A stretch of 54,036 nucleotides of DNA, taken from contig JBFYMA010000009.1 in NCBI GenBank assembly GCA_041305085.1, positions 1 to 54,036 on the forward strand, written 5' to 3'. The position numbers and the translations under genes are program-made. Position 1 is the stretch's first letter. Every line of letters starts with the position of its first letter. Origin of the DNA: SURF-58 sp041305085. Lineage in GTDB: Archaea > Nanobdellota > Nanobdellia > Woesearchaeales > UBA9642. The notes under the pieces are model-generated. The model was not told the DNA's origin, did no database searches, and saw nothing but the letters and a program-made list of their open reading frames with translations. Below, piece by piece: positions 31,030 through 38,587 of the stretch.

Positions 31030-31404
31030 ATGAAACTTCAGGATGGAAAATATACAAAAAGAGAAAGCAAGGGAGAAATTTTTGTTAGAATTAGCCCTAA
31101 AAAAATTATCTCCGACAGCCTATCAAAATTTCAATCAGACATTTCTGACATTGTTGAAAATGTTGCTGAGAATAAGAAACTCACAGTGGACATTTCTGGT
31201 TTTAAGTTTTCAGGTGTTCAAAATGATGGCGATTTTTATAGAGACAGAGCAAATTATATAATATTTCGCATTGCCAGCAATAATCATAATGTTTCGGTCA
31301 AATTGCCTCCTTGTTTTTATGAAAGGCTAAAGCTTTATCAAGGGTTGAATAAATTGTTTAAACCTACTGGAAAAAATTATGTGCTGAATTTTGGTTATAA
31401 ATGA
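31030..31404 (+). CDS. STAS-like protein, partner of the PP2C phosphatase
   Basis: 124 residues from the chosen start. KKLTVDISGFKFSGVQNDGDF resembles the core of anti-sigma-antagonist STAS domains (strand, D.S, helix), and SVKLPP...GLNKLFKPTG resembles its end. The alignment is weak and no phosphorylated Ser can be placed with confidence. Start at 31030 (MKLQDG) follows AGAGGAAG; the upstream extension to 30967 would overlap the phosphatase gene. Pairing with a SpoIIE-type phosphatase makes the STAS call more plausible. Confidence 0.5.
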   Translation: MKLQDGKYTKRESKGEIFVRISPKKIISDSLSKFQSDISDIVENVAENKKLTVDISGFKFSGVQNDGDFYRDRANYIIFRIASNNHNVSVKLPPCFYERLKLYQGLNKLFKPTGKNYVLNFGYK

Positions 31405-31693
31405 ATAATTGGTTTTTTATAGTTTGTTATTGAAAATTTTGACTAAAAGGAGAAATTTCTGTGGGTTGAATATCACAGAGTTATGCTAGCAATTATTGGT
31501 TGTTCTGCACCTCGACATGAAGACCGAGGATAGGGCGAGTTATTCAGTTATCAGGCACATTTTTGTTATTTATTGAAAATTGTTTCTGATAATTTCCATT
31601 CCGTAAACTTTCCGGCCACAAAACCGAAAGTTTTATAAATGAATAATTATAACTATTATGAAGTAGTTAAAAATCACCAGAGGTGCAATAATA
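31405..31693. other. Intergenic region with hairpin and inverted repeat
   Basis: A hairpin CCTCG...CGAGG sits at 31510-31529 (10-base loop). An imperfect inverted repeat, ACTTTCCGG (31607-31615) and CCGAAAGT (31624-31631), stands just upstream of the TATA TTTTATAAAT (31631-31640), where an activator or TFB contact would lie. No gene seen. Confidence 0.5.
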
Positions 31694-33415
31694 ATGCCAA
31701 AAAAAATAACCCAGAAAGCGCTTGACAATATTGTAATCGCGCTTATAGATTCTTATAAAGCAATAAAATTAAGCCCAGTATTGAGAGAACTAAACACTGC
31801 CCGGAACTTTGCTAACGACCAAATAGAATTCGGCCACTCAGACGCAGAATACACTACCTATACAAACCTGGGAAACGTTTTGGGAAGTATAGAAATAAAA
31901 TATGATTCAGGGATTCACGAAACAATAAGGGCTTCAGAGCCGCTCTTGAAAGAAAGCACTGTTATTTCTGATGCAATATCTGAAGGCTTACAGAGAGTGG
32001 ATGAGCAAAGACAAAAAATCAGTGAGCAGGAGACAATTCTATCTACTTCAAAGGCTGCGCTTAGACAAGCAGTCAGCAGCCATAACTATGAAACAGTCCA
32101 CCAAGAATTTGATTTCCTGAACCAGCAGGATTATTTAACTATTACAGCAAAAGCAGACCCAAACAGCATAATTGATGCCTTGCAGAGCTTTAACTCTATG
32201 TTTGGAAAGTTTTCTTTCTCTGAAAGGTCCATATTTGGAACAGCGATAAAGAACAATGAAAAAGCAATAAATTCAGCAAAAGCTGTTCTTGGATCAGAAA
32301 GTTCATTTGACCAATACAAAGGAAAATTAAGTGCAGACTCGCTGGCAGGAGTTGTTTACTATTCAAACCCTGCAAATGCGCCTATTCCTCTGGTCAGCAA
32401 CGCAGAAAAAGCCAGAAAGAGCAGAGTTCCAGGATGGCTTAAGGCTACCGGAGCATTTCTTGCAGGAGCAGGGCTTGTGGGGCTTGCATGGCTATACTCA
32501 TCCAATACAACTCCAGAACCAAAACAGCTTCCTCCACACGAACCAACGCCAATTCACAAGCCTGTACAGCTTCCAGAGCCAAACTATGAAAAGGCATTTA
32601 AGAAAGGAGACAACTTGTGGAACCTTACAAAAGAGGCAATGGCTGACCTGAAATACTCTGACCTTGGAGACAGCGCAGTTGTTGCATCCATAAAAAAAGT
32701 GCAGGAAGCAAACAACATTGATGTAAAAGCAAAGGATATAGGCTTTACTACAAGCCAAGGATACAAGCCATACCCAGAAGGGCTTGCAGAATCGAAAAAA
32801 GATGGCTTAGCAGACAAATTCAGCCCTGGAGAAACAATTGACTTCAGCGTACTCGCAGGGAAAAAGCAAACCAAGAAAAGTGAAGAGACAAAAAATGAGC
32901 ACCCTTACACAAAGCCTGAGAAGAATGCCATTCGCCAGACAGTTGCTGAAATTGGCGGCTCAAACGACTGGTATCAGAAGCTATTTAGTGAAAAATATGT
33001 TCCTTCATACCAAGAGCAGTGGGGAAATAGTGATGATATAGAGTTTGGAGATATGACGCATGACATTGCAAGCATTGTTGACAATTACAACAGGACAGGA
33101 ACGCTCACAACCAGCCAGAAATGGATTGACGGAAAGCAGGATATTGTTGACATACTGAATCATGAAAGGCTTAACAGCAATTCCAAATCTCCTGCTCTTA
33201 CAAGGTTCAGCCAGCAGCTTGCAACACAGGAAGATATAGATACCTTGATTAACCTGTACAATGATAATAGCTTGTCAGTAAGCCAGGTTACTGAAGAGTT
33301 TACAGCCCAAAGAGGAATGAGCATAAGCAAGAGCACACTCTACAGCCTGCTGAACAAGTATGACGTCCAGAAGAGAATCTCAGCAAAAAATCCAGCCATG
33401 AGAGTGGCTGCTTAA
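31694..33415 (+). CDS. Single-pass membrane protein with LysM-like segment and C-terminal HTH
   Basis: 573 residues, no family recognised as a whole. Residues 1-240 are soluble, helical and coiled-coil-like. One membrane segment lies at about 253-270 (GAFLAGAGLVGLAWLYSS), followed by a Pro-rich linker. A LysM-like stretch follows (FKKGDNLWNLTKEAM, then EANNIDV and FSPGETIDF). The C-terminus (SVSQVTEEFTAQRGMSIS, LYSLLNKYDVQKR) resembles a helix-turn-helix of the resolvase/transposase type. LysM outside and HTH inside, or the reverse, cannot both be right with one membrane pass, so topology is unclear. Ribosome binding site GAGGTG precedes ATG. Confidence 0.65.
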   Translation: MPKKITQKALDNIVIALIDSYKAIKLSPVLRELNTARNFANDQIEFGHSDAEYTTYTNLGNVLGSIEIKYDSGIHETIRASEPLLKESTVISDAISEGLQRVDEQRQKISEQETILSTSKAALRQAVSSHNYETVHQEFDFLNQQDYLTITAKADPNSIIDALQSFNSMFGKFSFSERSIFGTAIKNNEKAINSAKAVLGSESSFDQYKGKLSADSLAGVVYYSNPANAPIPLVSNAEKARKSRVPGWLKATGAFLAGAGLVGLAWLYSSNTTPEPKQLPPHEPTPIHKPVQLPEPNYEKAFKKGDNLWNLTKEAMADLKYSDLGDSAVVASIKKVQEANNIDVKAKDIGFTTSQGYKPYPEGLAESKKDGLADKFSPGETIDFSVLAGKKQTKKSEETKNEHPYTKPEKNAIRQTVAEIGGSNDWYQKLFSEKYVPSYQEQWGNSDDIEFGDMTHDIASIVDNYNRTGTLTTSQKWIDGKQDIVDILNHERLNSNSKSPALTRFSQQLATQEDIDTLINLYNDNSLSVSQVTEEFTAQRGMSISKSTLYSLLNKYDVQKRISAKNPAMRVAA

Positions 33416-33434
33416 TTTTTTTTTCTTACTCTGC

Positions 33435-34190
33435 CTATTTCTCGTCAATGCTGTGAATTATTATTCCTTTTTTTGAGATTTCCAAAGGATGAATATCTTC
33501 GTCGTTTTTTGTCTGCCTCATCTTTCTCACAAGAAGGCTTCTTGAATATGCCCCGCCAAGGCTTTCAAACGTAACGACTATTACTCCATCGCACAAAAAC
33601 TCGCTGATTGTATCCCTTGAAAGGAAGTCTGAATGAATGCTGTTTTCAGAGATCAGCAGGGTTGTTGTCTTAAGGTTTCTCAGATCATCAATAAAGCTGT
33701 AGACAAACCTTTTGACCATCAAGTCGCCAACAACAGGCGGGCTGAGGTATGTGTTCTGGTTGACAACCTCGCTTATGGAAAGGTTTTCTGCAACGCTGAA
33801 TATTGGGGCATTGATTGATAGAGTGCTCAATGAATCCACAACAAGCCTTTTTATTTTTTCTTTTTTGCACAGCTCTATAATCATCTGGCTTGTTTTTTTG
33901 CTTATCTCCCTTGCAGGGACGCTTATTATTTTTATGAGCTTCTTTTTTTCCAGCTCATCCAACTCCCAGCCGAACTGCTTTCCCTGGTTGACTACCTCTT
34001 CCCTGCTCTCCTCAAACGTAACGTATAATCCTTTTTCCTGGAACTTTGTGGCTCCATTGTAAAGAAACTCCAGTCCGAAGATTGTTTTGCCTGTTCCAGG
34101 CGTTCCTGTATAGAGAATGCTGGATCCTATCGGGAATCCCCCCTGGACCAGTTCATCAAAACCTTTTATTCCTGTTCTGCACCTTGTCAT
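33435..34190 (-). CDS. KaiC-like RecA-fold ATPase
   Basis: 251 residues, one RecA-type domain. GTPGTGKT is the Walker A, RLVVDSLSTL the Walker B; TGIKGFDELVQGGFP is the typical KaiC/archaeal opening. Single-domain KaiC homologues are common in archaea and act in signalling. The start at 34190 is set by GAGGTGAGGATAAAAATG; the longer frame begins inside that site. Its TATA (TATAAATA near 34226-34233) overlaps the end of the truncated HEPN gene. Confidence 0.85.
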   Translation of the reverse strand: MTRCRTGIKGFDELVQGGFPIGSSILYTGTPGTGKTIFGLEFLYNGATKFQEKGLYVTFEESREEVVNQGKQFGWELDELEKKKLIKIISVPAREISKKTSQMIIELCKKEKIKRLVVDSLSTLSINAPIFSVAENLSISEVVNQNTYLSPPVVGDLMVKRFVYSFIDDLRNLKTTTLLISENSIHSDFLSRDTISEFLCDGVIVVTFESLGGAYSRSLLVRKMRQTKNDEDIHPLEISKKGIIIHSIDEK

Positions 34191-34229
34191 TTTTATCCTC
34201 ACCTCTGGTTGATTGATTTTGAAAGGTAT

Positions 34230-34418
34230 TTATACATTGGCTTTATCTCCCGTTTTAGTTTCGGCAGCTTCTCCAATTATCTCCAGGTTTCTGGTAACTG
34301 CATCTACCACAAGATCTTTAGAGCAAAATTCCTTGTAATTAATAGTTTGGGTATATTTCTCTATTTTTCTTATGCATTCCAATATGTCCTTGATATAAAA
34401 ATCATATCGCTTCTGCAT
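34230..34418 (-). pseudogene. Truncated HEPN (HepT-like) toxin
   Basis: 62 codons: DILECIRKIEKYTQ, then AVTRNLEIIGEAAE, the N-terminal half of HepT/DUF86 toxins. Intact homologues are about 110 residues and carry the catalytic RX4-6H near the C-terminus, absent here: the frame ends in the promoter of the KaiC gene. It overlaps the MNT gene by 17 bases in the usual toxin-antitoxin order. Probably inactive as an RNase. Confidence 0.6.
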
Positions 34419-34692
34419 AAATAGCTTCCTCCTTTACATACTTTAGCTGCTGTTTCAGGCTTTTTTCTGTTACAAGGTCGATTTTTTTCTTAAAAAGACG
34501 TTCAAGAAGAAATTTCAGCTCCATATAGTTGTCAAAAGTGGATTTATTAAATACTACCAAAAAATCAATATCACTTTTTTTGGTGCTTTTTTGTTTTACA
34601 ACAGAGCCAAATACGCCTATTTTTTTCACACTTAACCTGTTAAGCTCTTTTTTGTGCAATTCCAGCACTTTGATTATCTCTTTTGCTTTCAT
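34402..34692 (-). CDS. MNT nucleotidyltransferase antitoxin (MntA-like)
   Basis: 96 residues. FGSVVKQKSTKKSDIDFLV is the GSX10DXD motif of minimal nucleotidyltransferases that inactivate HEPN toxins by nucleotide transfer. Its toxin partner downstream is truncated. Separated by 2 bases from the CBS gene, so co-transcribed with it. It may be a remnant antitoxin or have a new role. Confidence 0.75.
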   Translation of the reverse strand: MKAKEIIKVLELHKKELNRLSVKKIGVFGSVVKQKSTKKSDIDFLVVFNKSTFDNYMELKFLLERLFKKKIDLVTEKSLKQQLKYVKEEAIYAEAI

Positions 34693-34694
34693 TT

Positions 34695-35123
34695 TCAGCT
34701 GTTGGTTATATACTCTATAAGCTTTTCATTCAGATATTTTGCAACTCCTGTCATTGCCCTTATTACGTCTGTCTCTGTTATCAAGCCGACAAGCTTTTTG
34801 CCCCTCACCACAGGAAGCCTTCTTATTTTAAGCTTTTCCATGAGTGCTGCTGCATTGAAAATGTTTTCTGTTTCTGGGATAACTCTCAACTTTGTAGTCA
34901 TTATGTCTTTTGCCTTTAAGGAGGAAGTATTCTTTTTTTTGCTCACAACCTTTTTCATAACATCCCTTTCTGTTATTAGGCCTATGGGCTTCTGATTTTC
35001 AGTTATAACAACACAGCTTATGTTTTTATTAGACATTTCCTTTGCTATGGACTCAAGGCTTGCTGTTTTTGGATAAGTCACTACTTTTTTTACCATGATG
35101 TTTTTGACTTCCAATGATATCAT
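34695..35123 (-). CDS. CBS-domain pair protein
   Basis: 142 residues, two CBS motifs: IMVKKVVTYPKTASL...GLITERDVM, then DIMTTKLRVIPETEN...GLITETDVI. CBS pairs bind adenine nucleotides. Start 35123 follows GAGGTGG; the three-codon longer frame begins inside that site. It follows V4R protein 2 by 10 bases in an operon. Confidence 0.85.
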   Translation of the reverse strand: MISLEVKNIMVKKVVTYPKTASLESIAKEMSNKNISCVVITENQKPIGLITERDVMKKVVSKKKNTSSLKAKDIMTTKLRVIPETENIFNAAALMEKLKIRRLPVVRGKKLVGLITETDVIRAMTGVAKYLNEKLIEYITNS

Positions 35124-35133
35124 TTTGTCCACC

Positions 35134-35634
35134 TCATTTTATTGCGAACTGGCAGTATTCGCTTCCAGTAATCGCGCATCTTGTCTCTTCGCACTCAACT
35201 GGCTTGTTGAAAAAGCTTGTAAACGCGCCTGCAAGCACTGCCTTTATGACATGGCATACAGGTGCAGATGATTTTTTCCCCTGTCTTATGTAGAGCTCAA
35301 CTATTGGGCTGTGGAACACTTTTATGAGCGCTCGTTTCTTTCCAGAGTCTATAAAGTCAACCTCAACATCTCCTATGCCCATTGTATTCAAAAGATCCAA
35401 CACGTTATTGTATTTTTGAAGGGGTGTTGAGCTGCCAATCTTGCGCAAAAAAACCTCGAAAGTTCTCTTGAATATGTCTTTGAGCTTTTTGTACATGTCC
35501 TTGCCAGGGCTGTTTATGACATCAAGCACTTCTACCGGCAAAAAAAACTCTTTTACTCCCAGAAGCTCCACATCTCCCTTGCTTATGTTGAACTGGTGAA
35601 CAAACTCCAGCTTGTGCAAAAACTCGCTGATCAT
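35134..35634 (-). CDS. V4R-domain protein 2
   Basis: 166 residues from the chosen start. The C-terminal VCHVIKAVLAGAFTSFFNK, VECEETRC and SEYCQFA mirror V4R protein 1 at 29455. Start at 35634 (MISEFLHKLEF) has TATA ATTTAAATA about 25 bases upstream; the frame to 35727 runs through that promoter and a Lys-rich stretch and is not used. First gene of V4R-CBS-MNT-HEPN. Confidence 0.75.
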   Translation of the reverse strand: MISEFLHKLEFVHQFNISKGDVELLGVKEFFLPVEVLDVINSPGKDMYKKLKDIFKRTFEVFLRKIGSSTPLQKYNNVLDLLNTMGIGDVEVDFIDSGKKRALIKVFHSPIVELYIRQGKKSSAPVCHVIKAVLAGAFTSFFNKPVECEETRCAITGSEYCQFAIK

Positions 35635-35703
35635 AGGAATAGCACTGGAAGGCTTAGTATTTAAATGTTGTGCAGCTTTTTTCTCTTTTTTTGTTTTTGT
35701 TTT

Positions 35704-35770
35704 GTTATTGCAGATTTTGCCAGCCAAAGGCTGGTCTTAACCTGGCAAAGCCAGGCATTAACTGCAATAA
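35704..35770. repeat. Three-way-junction element: outer stem with two AAA-loop hairpins
   Basis: TTATTGCAG (35704-35712) pairs with CTGCAATAA (35762-35770). Inside are two hairpins with 3-base loops: GCCAGCC-AAA-GGCTGG(T) at about 35719-35735, and CCTGGC-AAA-GCCAGG at 35741-35755. The same two-hairpin core with different stem sequences occurs at 48661-48696. Confidence 0.7.
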
Positions 35771-35848
35771 TAAAAATATAACTCTTCTCTGAATTCAAAG
35801 AAATTGTTTACACTTTTTGGTGTGCAGAACTAACATAACAAGAATGAT

Positions 35849-37126
35849 TCACTGCTTTACAATCTTTTCTTTACCGTTCATGTAAGGCCTCAGCACTTTT
35901 GGAATTGTGACTGAACCATCCTTGTTCTGGAAGTTTTCCAGTATTGCAACCATTGCCCTGGATGTGGCGATTACGGTATTGTTTAAAGTGTGTGCAAAGT
36001 ACTTTGTGTTGTTGTCAGATATTTTTATGCCGAGCCTTCTGGCCTGGGCGTCTGTCATGTTCGTGCAGGATGTTATTTCAAAATAATCATTTTTTCTCGG
36101 GCTCCAGGCCTCTAAATCAGCCCCTTTTGCCTTTAAGTCTCCTAAGTCTCCGCTGCATGACTCCCTTTCCCTTATTGGTATGCCAATCTTTTTGAAAAGC
36201 TCTTTTGAAATGCCCTGCATCTCATTGTACAGCTTGTAAGATTCTTCTGGCTCGCAGATCACAACCATCTCCTGCTTGCTGAACTGGTGGGTCCTGAAAA
36301 GCCCTTTTTCATCAATGCCGTGGCTTCCAATCTCTTTTCTGAAGCATTGCGAAAATCCTGTAATCTTTATCGGAAGGTCTTTTTTGCTGAGGGTTTTTCC
36401 AATAAACATCCCAATCAATGGGTGTTCAGATGTTGCTATCAAAAAAAGGTCTTCGCCCTCTATCTTGTAAGCCATCTGGTCTATCTCTTCTTTTGAATAA
36501 ACACCATCCAGTATCTGCTTTCTTATCATCAAAGGGGGTTCGATGTATTGGTAGCCTTTTTTTGCCATGAAGTCCCTTGCAAAGTTTATAAGCGCCATGT
36601 TCAGAAGCGCAAGGTCTCCTTTTAGGTAGAAAAACCCTTTTCCAGAAGTTTCTGCAGATGTTTCAAAATCTGCAATGCCCAGCTCTTCACAAATCTCAAC
36701 ATGGCTTTTTACAGGAAAAGACTTTTTTTCAGGCTTCCCAATAACTTCCCTAACAACATTTTTGCTGTCATCCTCCCCTATGGGGACAGATTCGTGTATT
36801 ATGTTTGGGATCTGGGCAAGCCTGCTGTTAATCTTTTGCTGAATAGCTTCCAGCTTTTCCTCATTGTCTGAAATCTTTTGGGGAATCTGCTTGACCTTTT
36901 TAAGAATATCCTTGGCATCCTTTCCAGCCTTTTTTGCCTTGTTAACTTCCATGCTGAGCCTGTTTCTCTCTGCTCTTAAATTGTCAATCTCTGCTTTTAA
37001 AGCACGCCACTCCGAGTCAAGCTTTACAACCTCGTCAACCCATGCAATCTTTTGGCTCTGGAATTTTTTCCTGATGTTTTCCTTTACAAGACCTGGATTT
37101 TCCCTGAACAGTTTGATGTCAAGCAT
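35849..37126 (-). CDS. serS: Seryl-tRNA synthetase
   Basis: 425 residues, the normal length. N-terminal long coiled-coil arm (EWRALKAEIDNLRAERNRLS), motif 2 region FSQCFRKEIGSHG...LFRTHQFSKQE, and motif 3 near the C-terminus (NTVIATSRAMVAILENFQ). It charges tRNA-Ser (and the tRNA for selenocysteine) in the cytoplasm. Leaderless start: AATATTTAAAC about 28 bases upstream of 37126. Confidence 0.95.
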   Translation of the reverse strand: MLDIKLFRENPGLVKENIRKKFQSQKIAWVDEVVKLDSEWRALKAEIDNLRAERNRLSMEVNKAKKAGKDAKDILKKVKQIPQKISDNEEKLEAIQQKINSRLAQIPNIIHESVPIGEDDSKNVVREVIGKPEKKSFPVKSHVEICEELGIADFETSAETSGKGFFYLKGDLALLNMALINFARDFMAKKGYQYIEPPLMIRKQILDGVYSKEEIDQMAYKIEGEDLFLIATSEHPLIGMFIGKTLSKKDLPIKITGFSQCFRKEIGSHGIDEKGLFRTHQFSKQEMVVICEPEESYKLYNEMQGISKELFKKIGIPIRERESCSGDLGDLKAKGADLEAWSPRKNDYFEITSCTNMTDAQARRLGIKISDNNTKYFAHTLNNTVIATSRAMVAILENFQNKDGSVTIPKVLRPYMNGKEKIVKQ

Positions 37127-37249
37127 TGGCTATAGGTTTGGCTGGTTGTTTAAATATTTTGCGAGAAAGTTTATGTGCGTTTATTGCAAACACTTTTTCA
37201 AGTTTTATCCAGCAAAAACAAAACATTTATAAATAAAAGATACTTTTTA

Positions 37250-37265
37250 TATATCAATTGATATA
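37250..37265. promoter_or_regulatory. Perfect palindrome TATATCAATTGATATA at a promoter
   Basis: 16-bp perfect palindrome just downstream of TTTTTATATA (37243-37252), which would serve as TATA for the gene starting at 37279. The placement between TATA and start suggests an operator, perhaps for the gene's own small HTH-like product. Confidence 0.5.
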
Positions 37266-37278
37266 AAAAAGTTATAAA

Positions 37279-37554
37279 ATGGCCAAAAAAAAGTTTTTGC
37301 AGCAAAAAAGGTATCCAAACCTGAGCACAGTGCTTATGGTTGAGCAGTGTCTCAAAGCGCGCAGAGATGTTCCGATAAAAATTTCTCTGCTGAGAAAAAA
37401 GCTTCCAAAGCAGGTGATGCATCCCACATTAAAAATAATCCTTGAATATCTTTGGAGAAGCGGCAAAATAATTTACGGCCCAAAAGGTGTGCAGTGGATT
37501 TACTCAGAGCCAGAACACCTCAGAAAAATGCTGAAAGATTCTGTGGAAATATGA
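37279..37554 (+). CDS. Small basic HTH-like protein
   Basis: 91 residues, basic N-terminus (KKKFLQQKR). VPIKISLLRKKLPKQVMHPTLKIILEYLWRSGKI reads as a helix-turn-helix followed by a hairpin (IIYGPKGVQWIY), like a winged helix. TATA about 28 bases upstream; the palindrome at 37250-37265 lies between. Probably a DNA-binding regulator of itself. Confidence 0.6.
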   Translation: MAKKKFLQQKRYPNLSTVLMVEQCLKARRDVPIKISLLRKKLPKQVMHPTLKIILEYLWRSGKIIYGPKGVQWIYSEPEHLRKMLKDSVEI

Positions 37555-37683
37555 TCTATTTTTTTCTGTAGCCAAACAATTAGTCATATTCTCTGTGATT
37601 TACAATGCTTATAACAAAAACCGAACATTCCGAGGAACACTCCGAAAACTATTTAAAGAAGCAAACTCTTTTATTGACTCATT

Positions 37684-37800
37684 ATGAAGCAGAAAACAAT
37701 AGACCTTGTATCAAGGCATCTGATAATAAAGTTTAACAACATGACAGTTGTCGGATATGACGAGCCTTACCTATTTGGCAACATCTTTCAGGCTTCTTAA
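37684..37800 (+). CDS. 38-residue small protein
   Basis: MKQKTIDLVSRH... to ...LFGNIFQAS, 38 codons plus TAA. TATA (ATTTAAAG, near 37651-37658) is about 27 bases upstream of the ATG, exactly as for the longer genes, and TTCCGAGGAA plus CTCCGAAAA lie just upstream of it. No homologue recognised. Ends 2 bases before the convergent methyltransferase gene. Supported by promoter placement only. Confidence 0.4.
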   Translation: MKQKTIDLVSRHLIIKFNNMTVVGYDEPYLFGNIFQAS

Positions 37801-37801
37801 C

Positions 37802-38587
37802 TCAGTTTTTTACTGATATTTCGTATATCGGTGAAAAACAGGAATAAATAATGTTTTTGCTTATGTGTTTTCTAAACGTGCCAAATTCTTTTCTTAAATT
37901 TTTTTCAAAATCTTTTTGCTCCATTATCAGCCAATTGCCTTTCCATCTGTGATTTTCATAAAACTCTATTTCGTGTCTTGGAAATTTTTCTTTTTTCATT
38001 ACTTTTATCATTGCATTCAGACTCTCAGCAACATTCACTTGCCTGTCAACATAGCTTCTTTTCAGCTCTTTGTTTGTAAACAATGACAACCCAAACTCCC
38101 TTTCGTCAATTCCTTTATTTCTGTACATGCTTATTAGCTTTGGAATTGAAAATATTCTGTTAAAGCTGAAATGCCTAAAAACCAGTAGACCTTTTTTTTT
38201 GAGAAGCCTTTTGCATATTTTAAATAAATAGATCATTTGTGTCTGGGTTAAGTTATTGAATGATGCGTCTGCAAGTATTGCATCAAATAAGTTTTCTTTC
38301 ATATACCAGGGTGAGAGCCAGTTACCTTTTACTATTATTTCATCTTCTGTATATTGATATTTCATGACTTTTTGCCTTTTGTAGATCATTTCCAGATCTA
38401 TGTCAAGTGTTACAAGACTGTGTCCTAAATCCAATGCAGGATTTCTGAGCTCTGGTGTTGCGCCTAGAATAAGGATTTTTGATTTTTTTTTTAGATTTGC
38501 ATTCAGAATGCTTTTCACTATTGACTGCTCATGTTCACTCTGTCTTCCTATGCTTGTATTTTTTGAGTACATGTCTACTCTGCTCAT
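37802..38587 (-). CDS. SAM-dependent methyltransferase-like protein
   Basis: 261 residues. ILILGATPELRNPALDLGH stands at motif I (less glycine-rich than usual), VTLDID ends strand 2, FDAILADASFNNL is motif IV. Start at 38587 overlaps the PLP gene's TGA as ATGA, with GGAG upstream. Likely modifies, or acts on, the product of the PLP enzyme. Confidence 0.65.
   Translation of the reverse strand: MSRVDMYSKNTSIGRQSEHEQSIVKSILNANLKKKSKILILGATPELRNPALDLGHSLVTLDIDLEMIYKRQKVMKYQYTEDEIIVKGNWLSPWYMKENLFDAILADASFNNLTQTQMIYLFKICKRLLKKKGLLVFRHFSFNRIFSIPKLISMYRNKGIDEREFGLSLFTNKELKRSYVDRQVNVAESLNAMIKVMKKEKFPRHEIEFYENHRWKGNWLIMEQKDFEKNLRKEFGTFRKHISKNIIYSCFSPIYEISVKN

Noticed and set aside
31405..31693. Small RNA candidate (C/D-box-like)
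   Set aside because: A hairpin is present but I could not place a convincing C box and D box pair.
34191..34202. GTG start for the KaiC-like gene
   Set aside because: The GTG is part of the GAGGTG ribosome binding site; the same holds for FIST (28979) and CBS (35132).
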